A stretch of DNA of 64,000 nt from Megalobrama amblycephala (lineage: Eukaryota; Chordata; Actinopteri; Cypriniformes; Xenocyprididae), in the NCBI RefSeq assembly GCF_018812025.1, contig NC_063049.1, forward strand, positions 10,607,537 through 10,671,536. Direction: 5' to 3'. Position numbers and translations under genes: made by a program. The stretch's first letter is position 1, and each line of letters starts with the position of its first letter. Below, piece after piece: positions 25,190 through 34,925 of this stretch. The notes below the pieces were generated by a model. It searched no databases. It was not told where the DNA came from and was given only the letters and a program-made list of their open reading frames with translations.

Positions 25190-25560
25190 CTTTCCTCTTA
25201 GATCTCACAGCTCAAAATAACGAGAAATATATCCAGATTTAGCGCTCCATCATCTCTATATTTCTGTGTTTTGACTGCACAGCCCTCGTTCAGAGCGACA
25301 AAGCGCAGCTCTGCATTGCCTTCTATTGTCTCCAGATGCGCCTCTCCTCCTCAGATCGCTCTTTTCGCTTCTTACGAGTCGGTTCTTTGGAACCGGTTCA
25401 CCAATGGGACTGATCGATTCGTTCGCGAATTGGTCTGACAGGAGCGGTTCTCGAGAGTAGTTTCGGTCTTGTCCGATTCGAAATGAGTCAAGAGCCGGTG
25501 AACACAGTCCTCAGTGATTGGGTTTTCGAATGATTTAATGAGTGGGGCGGAAAGTAAGTT
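25190..25560 (-). promoter_or_regulatory. CpG-rich putative promoter block
   Basis: Sequence upstream of the minus-strand exon carries dense CpG ('cgattcgttcgcgaatt', 'ccgattcgaaatg') in an otherwise AT-rich window. Part of it, about 25365-25510, contains 'gaaccggttc'-like words that recur at 25930-26020. Some of the CpG content may therefore belong to a dispersed repeat rather than a true promoter. Confidence 0.35.
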
Positions 25561-26037
25561 AGGTACTGTGCAGAAAACACGTCTACAGCTTAGTATGATG
25601 ATACAGTGTGGCACATGACAAAGAGATTGATTGAATGCATAATATTTTATTAGAAACATGAGAGACATCCAAAAGATGTGCAATAGACTAGTATTTCTGC
25701 AAAAGTAAACACTAAGAGAATCAGTATTTGTCTAAACTTGAAAAGATAGCATATAAAACATTAATCATTAATCTCGATAGTGCGGGGCAGCAAAGTGAAC
25801 TAGAACACATGACAATACAATAGCCTACATGGGCTATACGAATTAATGTTACTTAACAGTAAATACGTTGCATATTGAAATGTTTGAAGCTTTTTAAAAT
25901 TTCAGGGTATGCTCGGGTACGGGTGTGACGTAAAAGAACCGATGAATCATTTAGGAACCGCCTCATTGAAATGAACTGTTCGAAAGAACCGTTTCGCGCA
26001 AATGAGTCGAACCAGCTCAACACAAAGCGGCGGGCTG

Positions 26038-26040
<3 letters not shown>

Positions 26041-26068
<28 letters not shown>

Positions 26069-26069
26069 C
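26041..26069. repeat. (GT)n microsatellite
   Basis: Uninterrupted GT run of about 28 bases. Confidence 0.97.
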
Positions 26070-26288
26070 AGATGGGATGGAGCGCGATACTGACAGTGAA
26101 AGCCTGATGATGTCATGAATTCTGCTTAATGTCAGTGTGCTTGTTGGTCACTCTTTTCCTTTCTTATAAATATTTTCTTTAAAAAGCTAATGAGTTGTTT
26201 TAGAAACATAAGCACGCTCATTTAGATGGCCTCCCGGAGTGCCAGAGACTGTTTGTGTGGAGTGGCTGTTTTTCTAACAATAGAGCAT

Positions 26289-26290
<2 letters not shown>

Positions 26291-26349
<59 letters not shown>
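26291..26349. repeat. (GT)n microsatellite
   Basis: Uninterrupted GT run of about 58 bases. It produces a spurious Cys-Val frame. Confidence 0.97.
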
Positions 26350-26351
<2 letters not shown>

Positions 26352-26479
26352 GGCCCTCCCTCTGTGAGATATCACGCCCCCATCACTCAGTCTTTGGGCT
26401 ATTGAAGAATCCTAATGCTGGAACATATATTTTCATAATAAATAGAAAGCACGTGTGCATCCATATTCATAAATTAAAG

Positions 26480-26480
<1 letters not shown>

Positions 26481-26530
<50 letters not shown>

Positions 26531-26532
26531 TT
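26481..26532. repeat. (TTTC)n microsatellite
   Basis: About 13 perfect TTTC tetranucleotides, followed by degenerate T-rich sequence. Confidence 0.97.
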
Positions 26533-26584
26533 GTTGTTGTTGTTTTTTTGTTGTTATTTAGTTTTTTTGCGTGTGTGTAGTTCA

Positions 26585-26819
26585 TACACCATATTTGCGC
26601 AAAATGCCCCCAGCATAGATGGCAATATCCAAAATCCTTGTCCTTGTAGGGACATTTTTGATCCCCATGAGAACAATAGTTAAAAATAATAAATCATACC
26701 AAGTGATGTTGTTTGAAAATGTAAAATTGCAGAAAGTTAGGGTTAAGGTTAGGTGATAGAATATACAGTTTGGACAGTATAAAAATCGTTGTCTAAATCC
26801 ACATAAAACATGAAAACCC

Positions 26820-26820
<1 letters not shown>
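26585..26820. repeat. Interspersed repeat, inverted relative of 18.7 kb
   Basis: It ends 'aaacatgaaaacccaac' directly before a GT run, the inverse of the start of the 18730-19035 repeat. A short 'gggttaaggttagg' stretch lies inside, as in other members of this fish repeat type. Confidence 0.55.

Positions 26821-26822
<2 letters not shown>

Positions 26823-26887
<65 letters not shown>
26823..26887. repeat. (GT)n microsatellite
   Basis: Uninterrupted GT run of about 64 bases, the longest in the window. Confidence 0.97.
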
Positions 26888-26888
<1 letters not shown>

Positions 26889-26889
26889 A

Positions 26890-29200
26890 TTTCGTGTGCA
26901 ATGATACTCTACAAAAAAATAATTTTTTTGGTTTTTATTTCGTACCCTTGTTCTACCTTGTTGTTACATTAATCAGCCTTGACAGTTTGACAGAACTGAA
27001 GCCATTTTTGGTTGTGCAATCAATAAAATAAATCAATAATTTATATATTTTCTACCTACATCTGAATATAGCATTTTGTTACTTTGATTATATAGTGATA
27101 CTAGTGTTTGTTTCTGAGATTTCGAACAAAATGACAAACAGAAAGACCGGTTATGGGGTGAAAATTGAAGATTTACTGCAAAATCGAGGATTTACTGCCC
27201 CCTGGCGACTGCCACACAATATTACAACTTAAATCAAATATTTTTAGAGGTTCGTAACTGACTCAGACTCAGACAGAGACAGTGTACACCTTATTTTTTA
27301 TGTATCAGAGGACATTTCAACATTAAGTTTTTTGATAAAACAAATATTTTTAGCTACTTTAGCTCCTTGTAGAGCAACATTAAACAAATTCTCATATTGA
27401 ACTATTTTTTACTATATCCAGCAAACCTTTATTTAGAGCCACATGAAACTATAAGTTCTCTTACTTTTGTTCCATTTCTCTCTTCATTTATTATTTCCCT
27501 GTCATTATGTAATCTGTGCATTTTTTGCATTTATTGATTATGATATCAACACTTATTGTAATTAATAAATACTAATTTGCTCGCAGTCATTACACATGCC
27601 AGAAAACCAAGTTGTACAAATAAAATAAGTCAATTTTTTTTTTTAAATCATCAAGCATACTTGTAATTTCACCCCTTAAGATTTTCTCTAGCAAATCATG
27701 CTTTCTTTTCACAATTGTTTTATAATCATATCTTTAACACCTGAAGAAATCAAATGCAGTCTTTAAAAATTTAAACATACATACAGTGTATCTTCTTTTT
27801 GATCAAGACCAAAATGAGAAGAACCCATTGTGATTACTCAGCAAACGTCTCTGCTCGTCATTTTGATTCTAGTTCTTCCTGTAACCATGCACTCTTCTGG
27901 CAGTGTGTTGTATGTGGAGTGTGTGTGTGCCAAGAGGCCTGTTGTTAGCTGACTCTAAGCAGGCACAATACCAGCTTCCTTCAGCCAACCTACAGGCCCC
28001 TGCAACTCAAATATTCAGCAGATGGTTGAGCTATGTAAATGCCAGAATTACACAACTATCTATCATACACTTGGAGTACTAGAGGCGAAATCTCTGATAG
28101 GAAAATGTGTGAGTGATATGCATGCTATTTTTAAATTAAAGATTTTTATTTATTTTTTATTTTTTGAAGTAGATGGACTTCTGAGAAAGTTACAAGGATG
28201 AACTGAAGATTTTAGTGCTTATCTTACTTTCTTTACCGCTTTGATTTTCTACAGCACAGTTTTCACATTGTAAAAGTAGGCTAAATGGGTAGGTTGAAAC
28301 GAGTGTTGACCCGCATCTGGTTGCTGTGAGAGATGAGCCGTGCTGAACAGAAGCAATGACATGTTTATGGCCAGGTGTTGAGGAATGGACCTTACCAAAT
28401 TGCTCCCTGGGTGAGTTTAGTGTTATTGGGTGAGATGGTCAGAGAGCATGGAGAAGTGTTTCATCACAAACATCTGTTCTCTCTCTTTCTCATTATCCCC
28501 TTGATAGTTTCTCATCATGTCTTTCACAGCAGTCTTACCCTATTGTGTGTGTGAATGTGTACATGTGTGTAAAATATTAAGTTCACTCTTTCAGCACAAA
28601 GGGCCATCCACACTAAGGAAAATAACTAATGTTAAAGGTAAAGTAGCCTATGTAGTTTTTGTGACACTAGTGGCAGCTAGTAGAATTACAAAAATAAAGT
28701 ATATCTTCAAATAACTTTGCAAATGCACCTTTTTGTGCATTGCGCCTCCCCCAACTCAAACATCACAAACACAGCTGTTACAGGTGCTTGTGAAGGCATA
28801 TCTCAACAGGTAAACATGGGCTATTTTCAATAACATGTCCAGCATATTAGAAATTTTGTAGCTGTTTTGCTATGTGTCACAAGTAAGCAATATAATAGGC
28901 TAAACACTCTTGTCTAGAGCGAATATGAGCATCTTTCTTATACAATAAACGTATTCAACGTTTATGCACTGGGCACATTTTTTTTTACATGATGTGGCAC
29001 AACTGTTTGAGGCTGATTAAACATAAACTGGTACATTAGAGTTGTGTCGCAATGCCTAGTTCCCTTTGACGTGTTCATGACCTGTTTAATCTTTGAAAGT
29101 CTAAATGCAGCAAATGTTTGCTTGCAATTCTGTAACTGAAGCTGAATGTCTTTTCTCATAATGCGCAGTCATGGTCCCATACCAGCTAAAAACCAAAGTC
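26890..29200. other. Intergenic DNA, no gene supported
   Basis: AT-rich, with a repeat-like segment at about 28630-28870 ('gacactagtggcagctagt'). No exon or RNA gene recognised. Confidence 0.35.
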
Positions 29201-29204
29201 CCTT

Positions 29205-31275
29205 TAAAGGAACACTCCACTTTTTTTTAAAAAATAGGCTCATTTTACAACTAAACAGTTAAACAGTTTACCGTTTTCGAATCCATTCAGCCTATCTCCG
29301 GGTCTGGCAGTACCACTTTTAGCATAGCTTAGCATAGTTCATTGAATCTGATTAGACCGTTAGCATCTTGCTCAAAAATGACCAAAGAGTTTCAATATTT
29401 TTTCCTATTTAAAACTTAACTCTTCTGTAGTTACATCATGTACTAAGATCGATGGAAAATTAAAAGTTGCGATTTTCTAGTCCGATATGGCTAGGAACTA
29501 TACTCTCATTCCAGCATAAAAATCAAGGAACTTTGCTGCTGTACCATGTTTGCAGCAGGCACAATGATATTAAGCAGCGGCTGTGACCCCCTGCTTGCAC
29601 AAGGAGTGTGCCTTGCAACCATGGAGACATTTGTGACCCGTCACGGAAACCAGGGACACAAGTCGGCAGCACAACTATTGAGCAAACTGAGAAAGAAGCA
29701 TTTTTTTTTTTCAAAATTGGTGATTTTCGTTTTTTTTGCAGAATCTGTTAGTTGAGATCACGAAGAAGCATCTCCGTGTTTTAGGTAGCAGTATTGGTTT
29801 ATTTAAAAGCGTACATTTTGAGGTTGAAATCGGCTTGTTTTTCTGGGATTCTATCTCACAGTTGTATTTCCATACTGGAATCGGATACGCCGGCTTTTGT
29901 TTCTTTTGTTATTGCCGCTTCCCTCCAAGGGAAGCGTGGCTACTTATTTATGCAGCGCTCTGGCCGGCTCTAGCTGATATCAAAATTTAATGAAGATGGA
30001 CGCCGCAAAGAATATCGCAGACGAGCTGAACCGTGGCCGTTACACCGAAAATGTTTTGAAGTACAACATACGGCTGGATTCTTTAGCTGCAGAAAAAAAG
30101 AGTGGCAGGACATGCGAATTATTGGACATTTAGAGGCAAACAGACGCATAGTAGTGCAAACTTCGGAGATGGTTACATCCACAAAGAAGACCCCGACAAA
30201 GAGAAAGTGTGCCCGAACAGCTTATTTCATTGGAGGCAACGAGATCTTTTCTGTTTCTTATGGGGTGAGTTTCCATAAACATCAAAGTTTGTCGTTTTGT
30301 GTTCATTCTAAGAACACGTAGGCTACACGTTATCTCATGTGTCTTTTGCTATTAGCTAGCTCAGGAGTTTCGTTTTAATTGTAATCGTTAGCATCGTATC
30401 ACTTGCCAAAAACCCCCATTACTATAATGGGCTTTTAGATGGTAATGTTAGCATCTGCTATTAATTTGTTTAATGCTTCAACTGCTTGAATTGACTGGTG
30501 TGAATGACTTAGCTCATGTAAACCTTACTATTCTTGAATTGAATGTGACGCTAATAATTTTAGCCAGTTATTACTTAATATTCTTAAAAAGGATTTACTA
30601 ATGTAATAGTAAATGTATCAGATTAAATTCCTACGTAAGTAAAAGTATAAAGTATCCGTAGCTGTAAAATGTGCGTTATAAGTCAAAAGTAAAAGTATTT
30701 ATTGAAGAGTTTAATGTACAGGATTTTTTTAATCCTTTGACTCAAACCAGGTCTAACCACTAACTGAGGTCTAAATCCAGGACTATACGGTTATCACAGA
30801 ATCCTGTTAAAAAAGTCCTAATGACAAAAAATATAAATTACTGACATTTACAATGCACATTATCCTTTATTATTAATAGTATGCGGTCCGATTTTTCCCG
30901 TTGCGTCTGTCGTTGCTATGCAACCATGCAGCTTTACAGGGGGTATGGCTTATCTAAATGAGATGTAAATGAGCCCTTTTGTCACTCCCAGCAGGTGAGA
31001 ACAGGCGAGAACTGCAAAATTAGAGGTCATTTTCTGCCCTTTGAGCATTTTTTAGTGCCTACCTTCAAATGGCCACAACTTCTTCAAATATTATCAGATT
31101 TCCATGTGTTACACATCGTTGGAAAGCTTGGAGACTATACTTTCAGAATCTGTGAATAACTCAAAATGCCCCAGAACCGACTTGTGTCCCTACTTTCCGT
31201 GACTGGTCACATTTGTGAGAGACACTGCGTAATATCATTGCGCCTGCTGCACCCATGGTACGGCAGCAAAGTTTA
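29205..31275. mobile_element. Outer inverted-repeat element, right arm truncated
   Basis: The left arm starts about 29205 ('aaaggaacactccac') and includes 'ggaactttgctgctgtacca' and 'gcacaatgatattaagcagc'. The right end holds the inverse: 'gctgcgtaatatcattgcg'-type sequence at about 31225-31250 and 'tggtacggcagcaaagttt'. The right arm stops at about 31275, against the start of the BEL remnant. About 1.6 kb in the middle is another element (29626-31218). Confidence 0.55.
29626..31218. mobile_element. Inner TIR element, about 1.6 kb
   Basis: The left end 'catttgtgacccgtcacgg' plus 'agggacacaagtcgg' is mirrored at the right by 'cgacttgtgtccct' plus 'ccgtgactggtcacattt', giving inverted repeats of about 40 bp. 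Inside, at about 29996-30115, an ATG opens a 40-codon frame beginning MDAAKNIADELNRGRYT, followed by a frame-broken, coding-like, CpG-containing stretch to about 30260. I do not recognise it. The element may be non-autonomous and carry a captured or decayed exon. I could not define the target duplication. Confidence 0.55.
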
Positions 31276-31329
31276 TTTTATTTATTATTATTAAAGGTAT
31301 CTTGTGAAAATAAAAGTGTGGACCTCCAG

Positions 31330-34179
31330 AGGAACCCTGAAACTCCACAAGATGATTTGCTATGGGATGGAAGACATCGCAAGTGGATCGAGTGGTAAAA
31401 TCGGAGCGGCTAGAGCAGTTTTTCCCTGAAGTGGAGCCGGGAGAACTGGCCCGCCCAAAGAAGATCGATCTATTAATCAGCGCTCGTGAAGGCCGATTAG
31501 CTCCGCAAAGACTCCAAAGGGTCGGCGATCTGGTGTTGTGGGATGGTCCTCTGGGCAAGATTGTGAGTGGTGTGCATCCAGACCTCTTCGAAGAAGTGGA
31601 GGTGGCTGCATATCGGTCGAAGATGCACTTTGCTCATTCAATGAGAACGGTAACCGTCAAAGTTGAAGAACACTTCGTGGGAAGGCCAGGAGTAGAAGTT
31701 TGAACGACAGCAGCGTGCAATAAAGAGGTCCTTGAGTGGCTAAAGTGGGACAGCATCGGTGCTGCCTGTGACCCTATCTGTGGAGGATGTCGCTGTGGAA
31801 AGTGCTCGCCGGGAGGAAAGAAGATGTCCCTGGCTGATGAGAATGCGCTGGAGATAATAAAGGCAGGTCTAACCTTCAGAGAGAGAGACGCTCACAGCGA
31901 CCAGCCCCACTGGGATGCTAAGTACCCCTGGAAGGAAAACCCAGTCTCTCTTCCTAACAATCGAAAGACTGTGGAAGCAACGTTCCTGAGGAGAAGTGGC
32001 TCACGAGAGACCCTCTGTGGAAAGAGGCTTACATGAGCCAAGTCCTCGAGATGGCAGAGAGGGGAGCTGCTGTATGGACAGCTGGAAAGGTGCTGTGTGG
32101 TGGGTGAGTCACCTAATCGGCCCAAACCCTCATTCAGTGACTATGCCAGTACGACTCGTCTGGAATAGCAGCCAGGAGTTCGGAGGGGTTAGCATGAATA
32201 GCATTCTGCTCAAAGGCACAGATGTCTTAAATCCCATCAGAGCGGTGCTCCTCAGATTCCGGGAGGGAGAGCATGCGGCCTTCGGAGACATCACCAAGAT
32301 GTATAATTCGATCTGGCTGGAGGAACAAGAAGTCCATGTGCATCGATTTCTATGGAGAGACTCACCGGAGGATGAGATTGAGGATTACGCTGTCATGAGG
32401 GTGAACATAGGGGACAAACCTGCGGGGTGTATTGCGCAGGTTGCCATACGAGAGACTGCAAAGTTACCCCAGTTCTCTGATATGAAGGAGGAAAGAAGGG
32501 TGATCGAGGAAGACTCCTACGTCGATGATCTCCTTACGTCCCATAATGACCCACACTGTCTAAACAAGATTCAAGAGGGAGTGGAAAAGATACTGAGAGC
32601 AGGAGGCCTCTACCTCAAGCCTTGGATCCGGTCTGGTCAAAGATGTAAGTCCTATGGCGTAGTGCTGTACTTGCGATGGGAGACGTCAGATGGTGTGGTC
32701 ACTTGGCTGGTAGAGTCAAAGGCCAAGTTAACTCCTTTCAATTAGAAAGGTGACACAGTCAAGGCTGAGGTATGTGGAGCTGTCTTTGCCACACGTCTGA
32801 AGGGATACGTGTTGAAGCATGGATGTGGAGAAGTGGTATCATTTCATTGACAGTCAGACGGTGCTTGGAGCCATCCACAGAGAGAGCTACGGATTCCAGA
32901 CATTCTTTGCGAACCGAATCGGGGAGATTCAGAAGGCTGGAGCTGTAAGTGACTGGTGGTGGATACCAGGCGAGGTCAACGTCGCTGATCTAGTCATGAG
33001 AGTGTGCTCTCCTGAACTGCTGGGTGAGAATTCTGTGTGGCAGAAAGGTCCCAATTTTCTGTCTAGTCCAGTCGAAGATTGGCCCATAAAGTCTGCCTCA
33101 GAAGTGGCAGCTGATGCTAGTCTTACCAGAGTTCAAGCCAAGAAATTGTTAAATCCTGGCAGTCCTGGTGGTGAAGATCCAATAGTCACAGATGGAGCTA
33201 GTGGGGCTTCGGTGTCCTCGGGAAATGGGATGAAATTGACCTTAACTGAGACTAAGGAGAAGGAGACTCTGTGGGGAGCCGCGCTCATAGACCAAGTGGA
33301 TCCAACAAGGTGCAGTTCGCTTACTAGACTTTGTGGAGTAGTTGGTTATGTCCGCAGAGCTGTAAAAAAGTGGTTGGCCTGTGTAGGCAGGGCCTCCAAG
33401 CCAGCAAAGTGGGAGGCAATACTTGACAGTAAAGGAACGCAAAGCTGCATTCCAAGACCTGTGCTTCACCGCCCAGAATGGAGTTACGTTTCCTGTGAAG
33501 ATGCTAAACAGACTCGTTGTCAGCAGGGATGAGGCTTCAGGGCTCCTGAGATGTCATGGTAGAGTCCAGGCTTTGACCCAGGGAGAGATTGGTGTACCCT
33601 TGGTTCCCTACAAGGTGTGGATCAGCACTCTTCTCACGAGAGAGGCCCATGAAGCTAACCACGAAGGGGTTGCTGGCACACACCTCCGTGTGAGGTCTAA
33701 AGCATGAGTGGTGATGGGTTCAAGGATTGCCAGAAATGTTGTTGATTATTGTATGCATTGTCGGAAGATCAAAGCAAGAATGTGCAAACAGGTGTTGAGT
33801 GAACTTCCCCTTGAATGAACTAAACTAGCCGCACCATTTGAGTTTACAACGTCAGACCTTTTCGGTCCCTATGTTGTTAAAGATACTGTAAGACAAAGAA
33901 CAAAGATGAAAATCTGGGGTGTGGTGTTCAGCTGCATGGCTTCAAGAGCAGTACATGCTGACATTGTGGAAGATCTGTCGACGGAAGGATTCCTGAAAGC
34001 ATACCAGCGCATCACAGCTCTCAGGGGTCACCCAAGAAAGCTCTGGTCGGACCAAGGGACCAATTTTGTGGGCGCCAGACCAGTAATACAGGAGCTTTAT
34101 GAGTTCCTAAGTAACATTGACAAGGATCAGGTCCAGAAGACTGCGGTAAGTTAGGGGAACCGACTGGACGTGGGTGTTT
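31330..34179 (+). pseudogene. Decayed Pao/BEL retrotransposon pol, 5' part
   Basis: Broken coding sequence in several frames shows the Pao/BEL order. A protease-proximal segment lies at 31362-31703 ('IDLLISAREGRLAPQRL', then 'LVLWDGPLGKIVSG'). A cysteine cluster 'CGGCRCGKCSPGGKKMS' lies at about 31785. An 'AKYPWKENPVSLPNN' segment comes before the reverse transcriptase, which has 'FGDITKMYN' and an intact YVDD box (about 32515-32530). RNase H has 'WWWIPGEVNVADLV' (32955-33000). The integrase has a zinc-binding region (33423-33780) and a core with 'LWSDQGTNFVGA' (34045-34080). Frameshifts and stops separate these blocks. No gag or 5' LTR is seen; the 5' side abuts the element ending near 31275. 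The integrase is cut at 34179 by the inserted TIR element and resumes at 40149. Confidence 0.88.
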
Positions 34180-34438
34180 CCCATACGGAAATGTAATATA
34201 TGTGCATATATGGAATATCAATATATGTTATATATGCTCATATAAAGTAAAAACGTATATGAAACCTATTAGAAATTGGAACAATTCCATATATTGACAT
34301 ATACATTTATCCCATATATTATATATGTTTATGTATGTATAATACATTTTTGACATATATGTCTCATATATAAAATGTCCTAATATGCTCATGTAGAGTA
34401 AAAACATAAATACACATGCACAGTCATGCAAATCCTAC

Positions 34439-34897
34439 TGTCACAGACACGTCAGGTTCCACCTCACTGCAGTACCCACGCACTCAATCACCAGCCTTCT
34501 AATCACCGCCACCTGCACGTCATTAACTCTGCAATCACCAGCACCATAAAGCCACCACACTCACACACACTCACTGTCCGGTCTCGTTCGCACTACGACA
34601 TATGTGTGCTTACCTTAAGGACTCCCAAACGACTTACCTTCCTGCTCCAGCGATCTCCTTCATCTCCTTTGTCTCCTGGTCTCCCCGTGTGCAAACCTAC
34701 CTGTGTGTGTGAGTGTCTCCATCGTCTCCCTCCATTGCATCTCTCATCCAGCATCTGCAAGTTTACAAGGACAGTATTATATCCCATTCATCTCTCATCA
34801 CGCTATATCTGCTTGTTATCACTCTGTGCTTTACTACTTGTGAATAAATACTTAACTGGATTGCTTCTACTTCAGTCTCCGTGTCTCTGTTGTAACA
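34439..34897 (+). repeat. Gypsy 5' LTR
   Basis: Starts TGTCACAG and ends TGTAACA. A TATA-like 'cataaag' at 34545-34551 sits about 25-30 bases before 'gtccggtct' at 34576, a plausible transcription start. A polyadenylation signal AATAAA lies at 34843-34848. It is collinear with the 3' LTR at an offset of exactly 4700 bases. Confidence 0.95.
34576..34584 (+). promoter_or_regulatory. Candidate RNA 5' end pairing with the primer site
   Basis: The nonamer GTCCGGTCT is the exact reverse complement of AGACCGGAC at 34900-34908, just after the LTR. Its position about 30 bases past the TATA-like box makes it the likely 5' end of the element's RNA, so the RNA could fold back and prime its own reverse transcription as in Tf1. 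Confidence 0.55.
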
Positions 34898-34910
34898 GAA
34901 GACCGGACCA
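34898..34910 (+). promoter_or_regulatory. Putative self-primer binding site
   Basis: The bases after the LTR read gaagaccggacca. I do not recognise a match to a tRNA 3' end (no TGG start), but AGACCGGAC pairs over nine bases with 34576-34584. This fits the self-priming known for the Tf1/sushi group. Confidence 0.55.
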
Positions 34911-34925
34911 TAACAACTTCACAGT

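Noticed and set aside
26291..26890. Cys-Val, Val-Cys and His-Thr rich proteins over GT runs
   Set aside because: These frames are translations of dinucleotide microsatellites.
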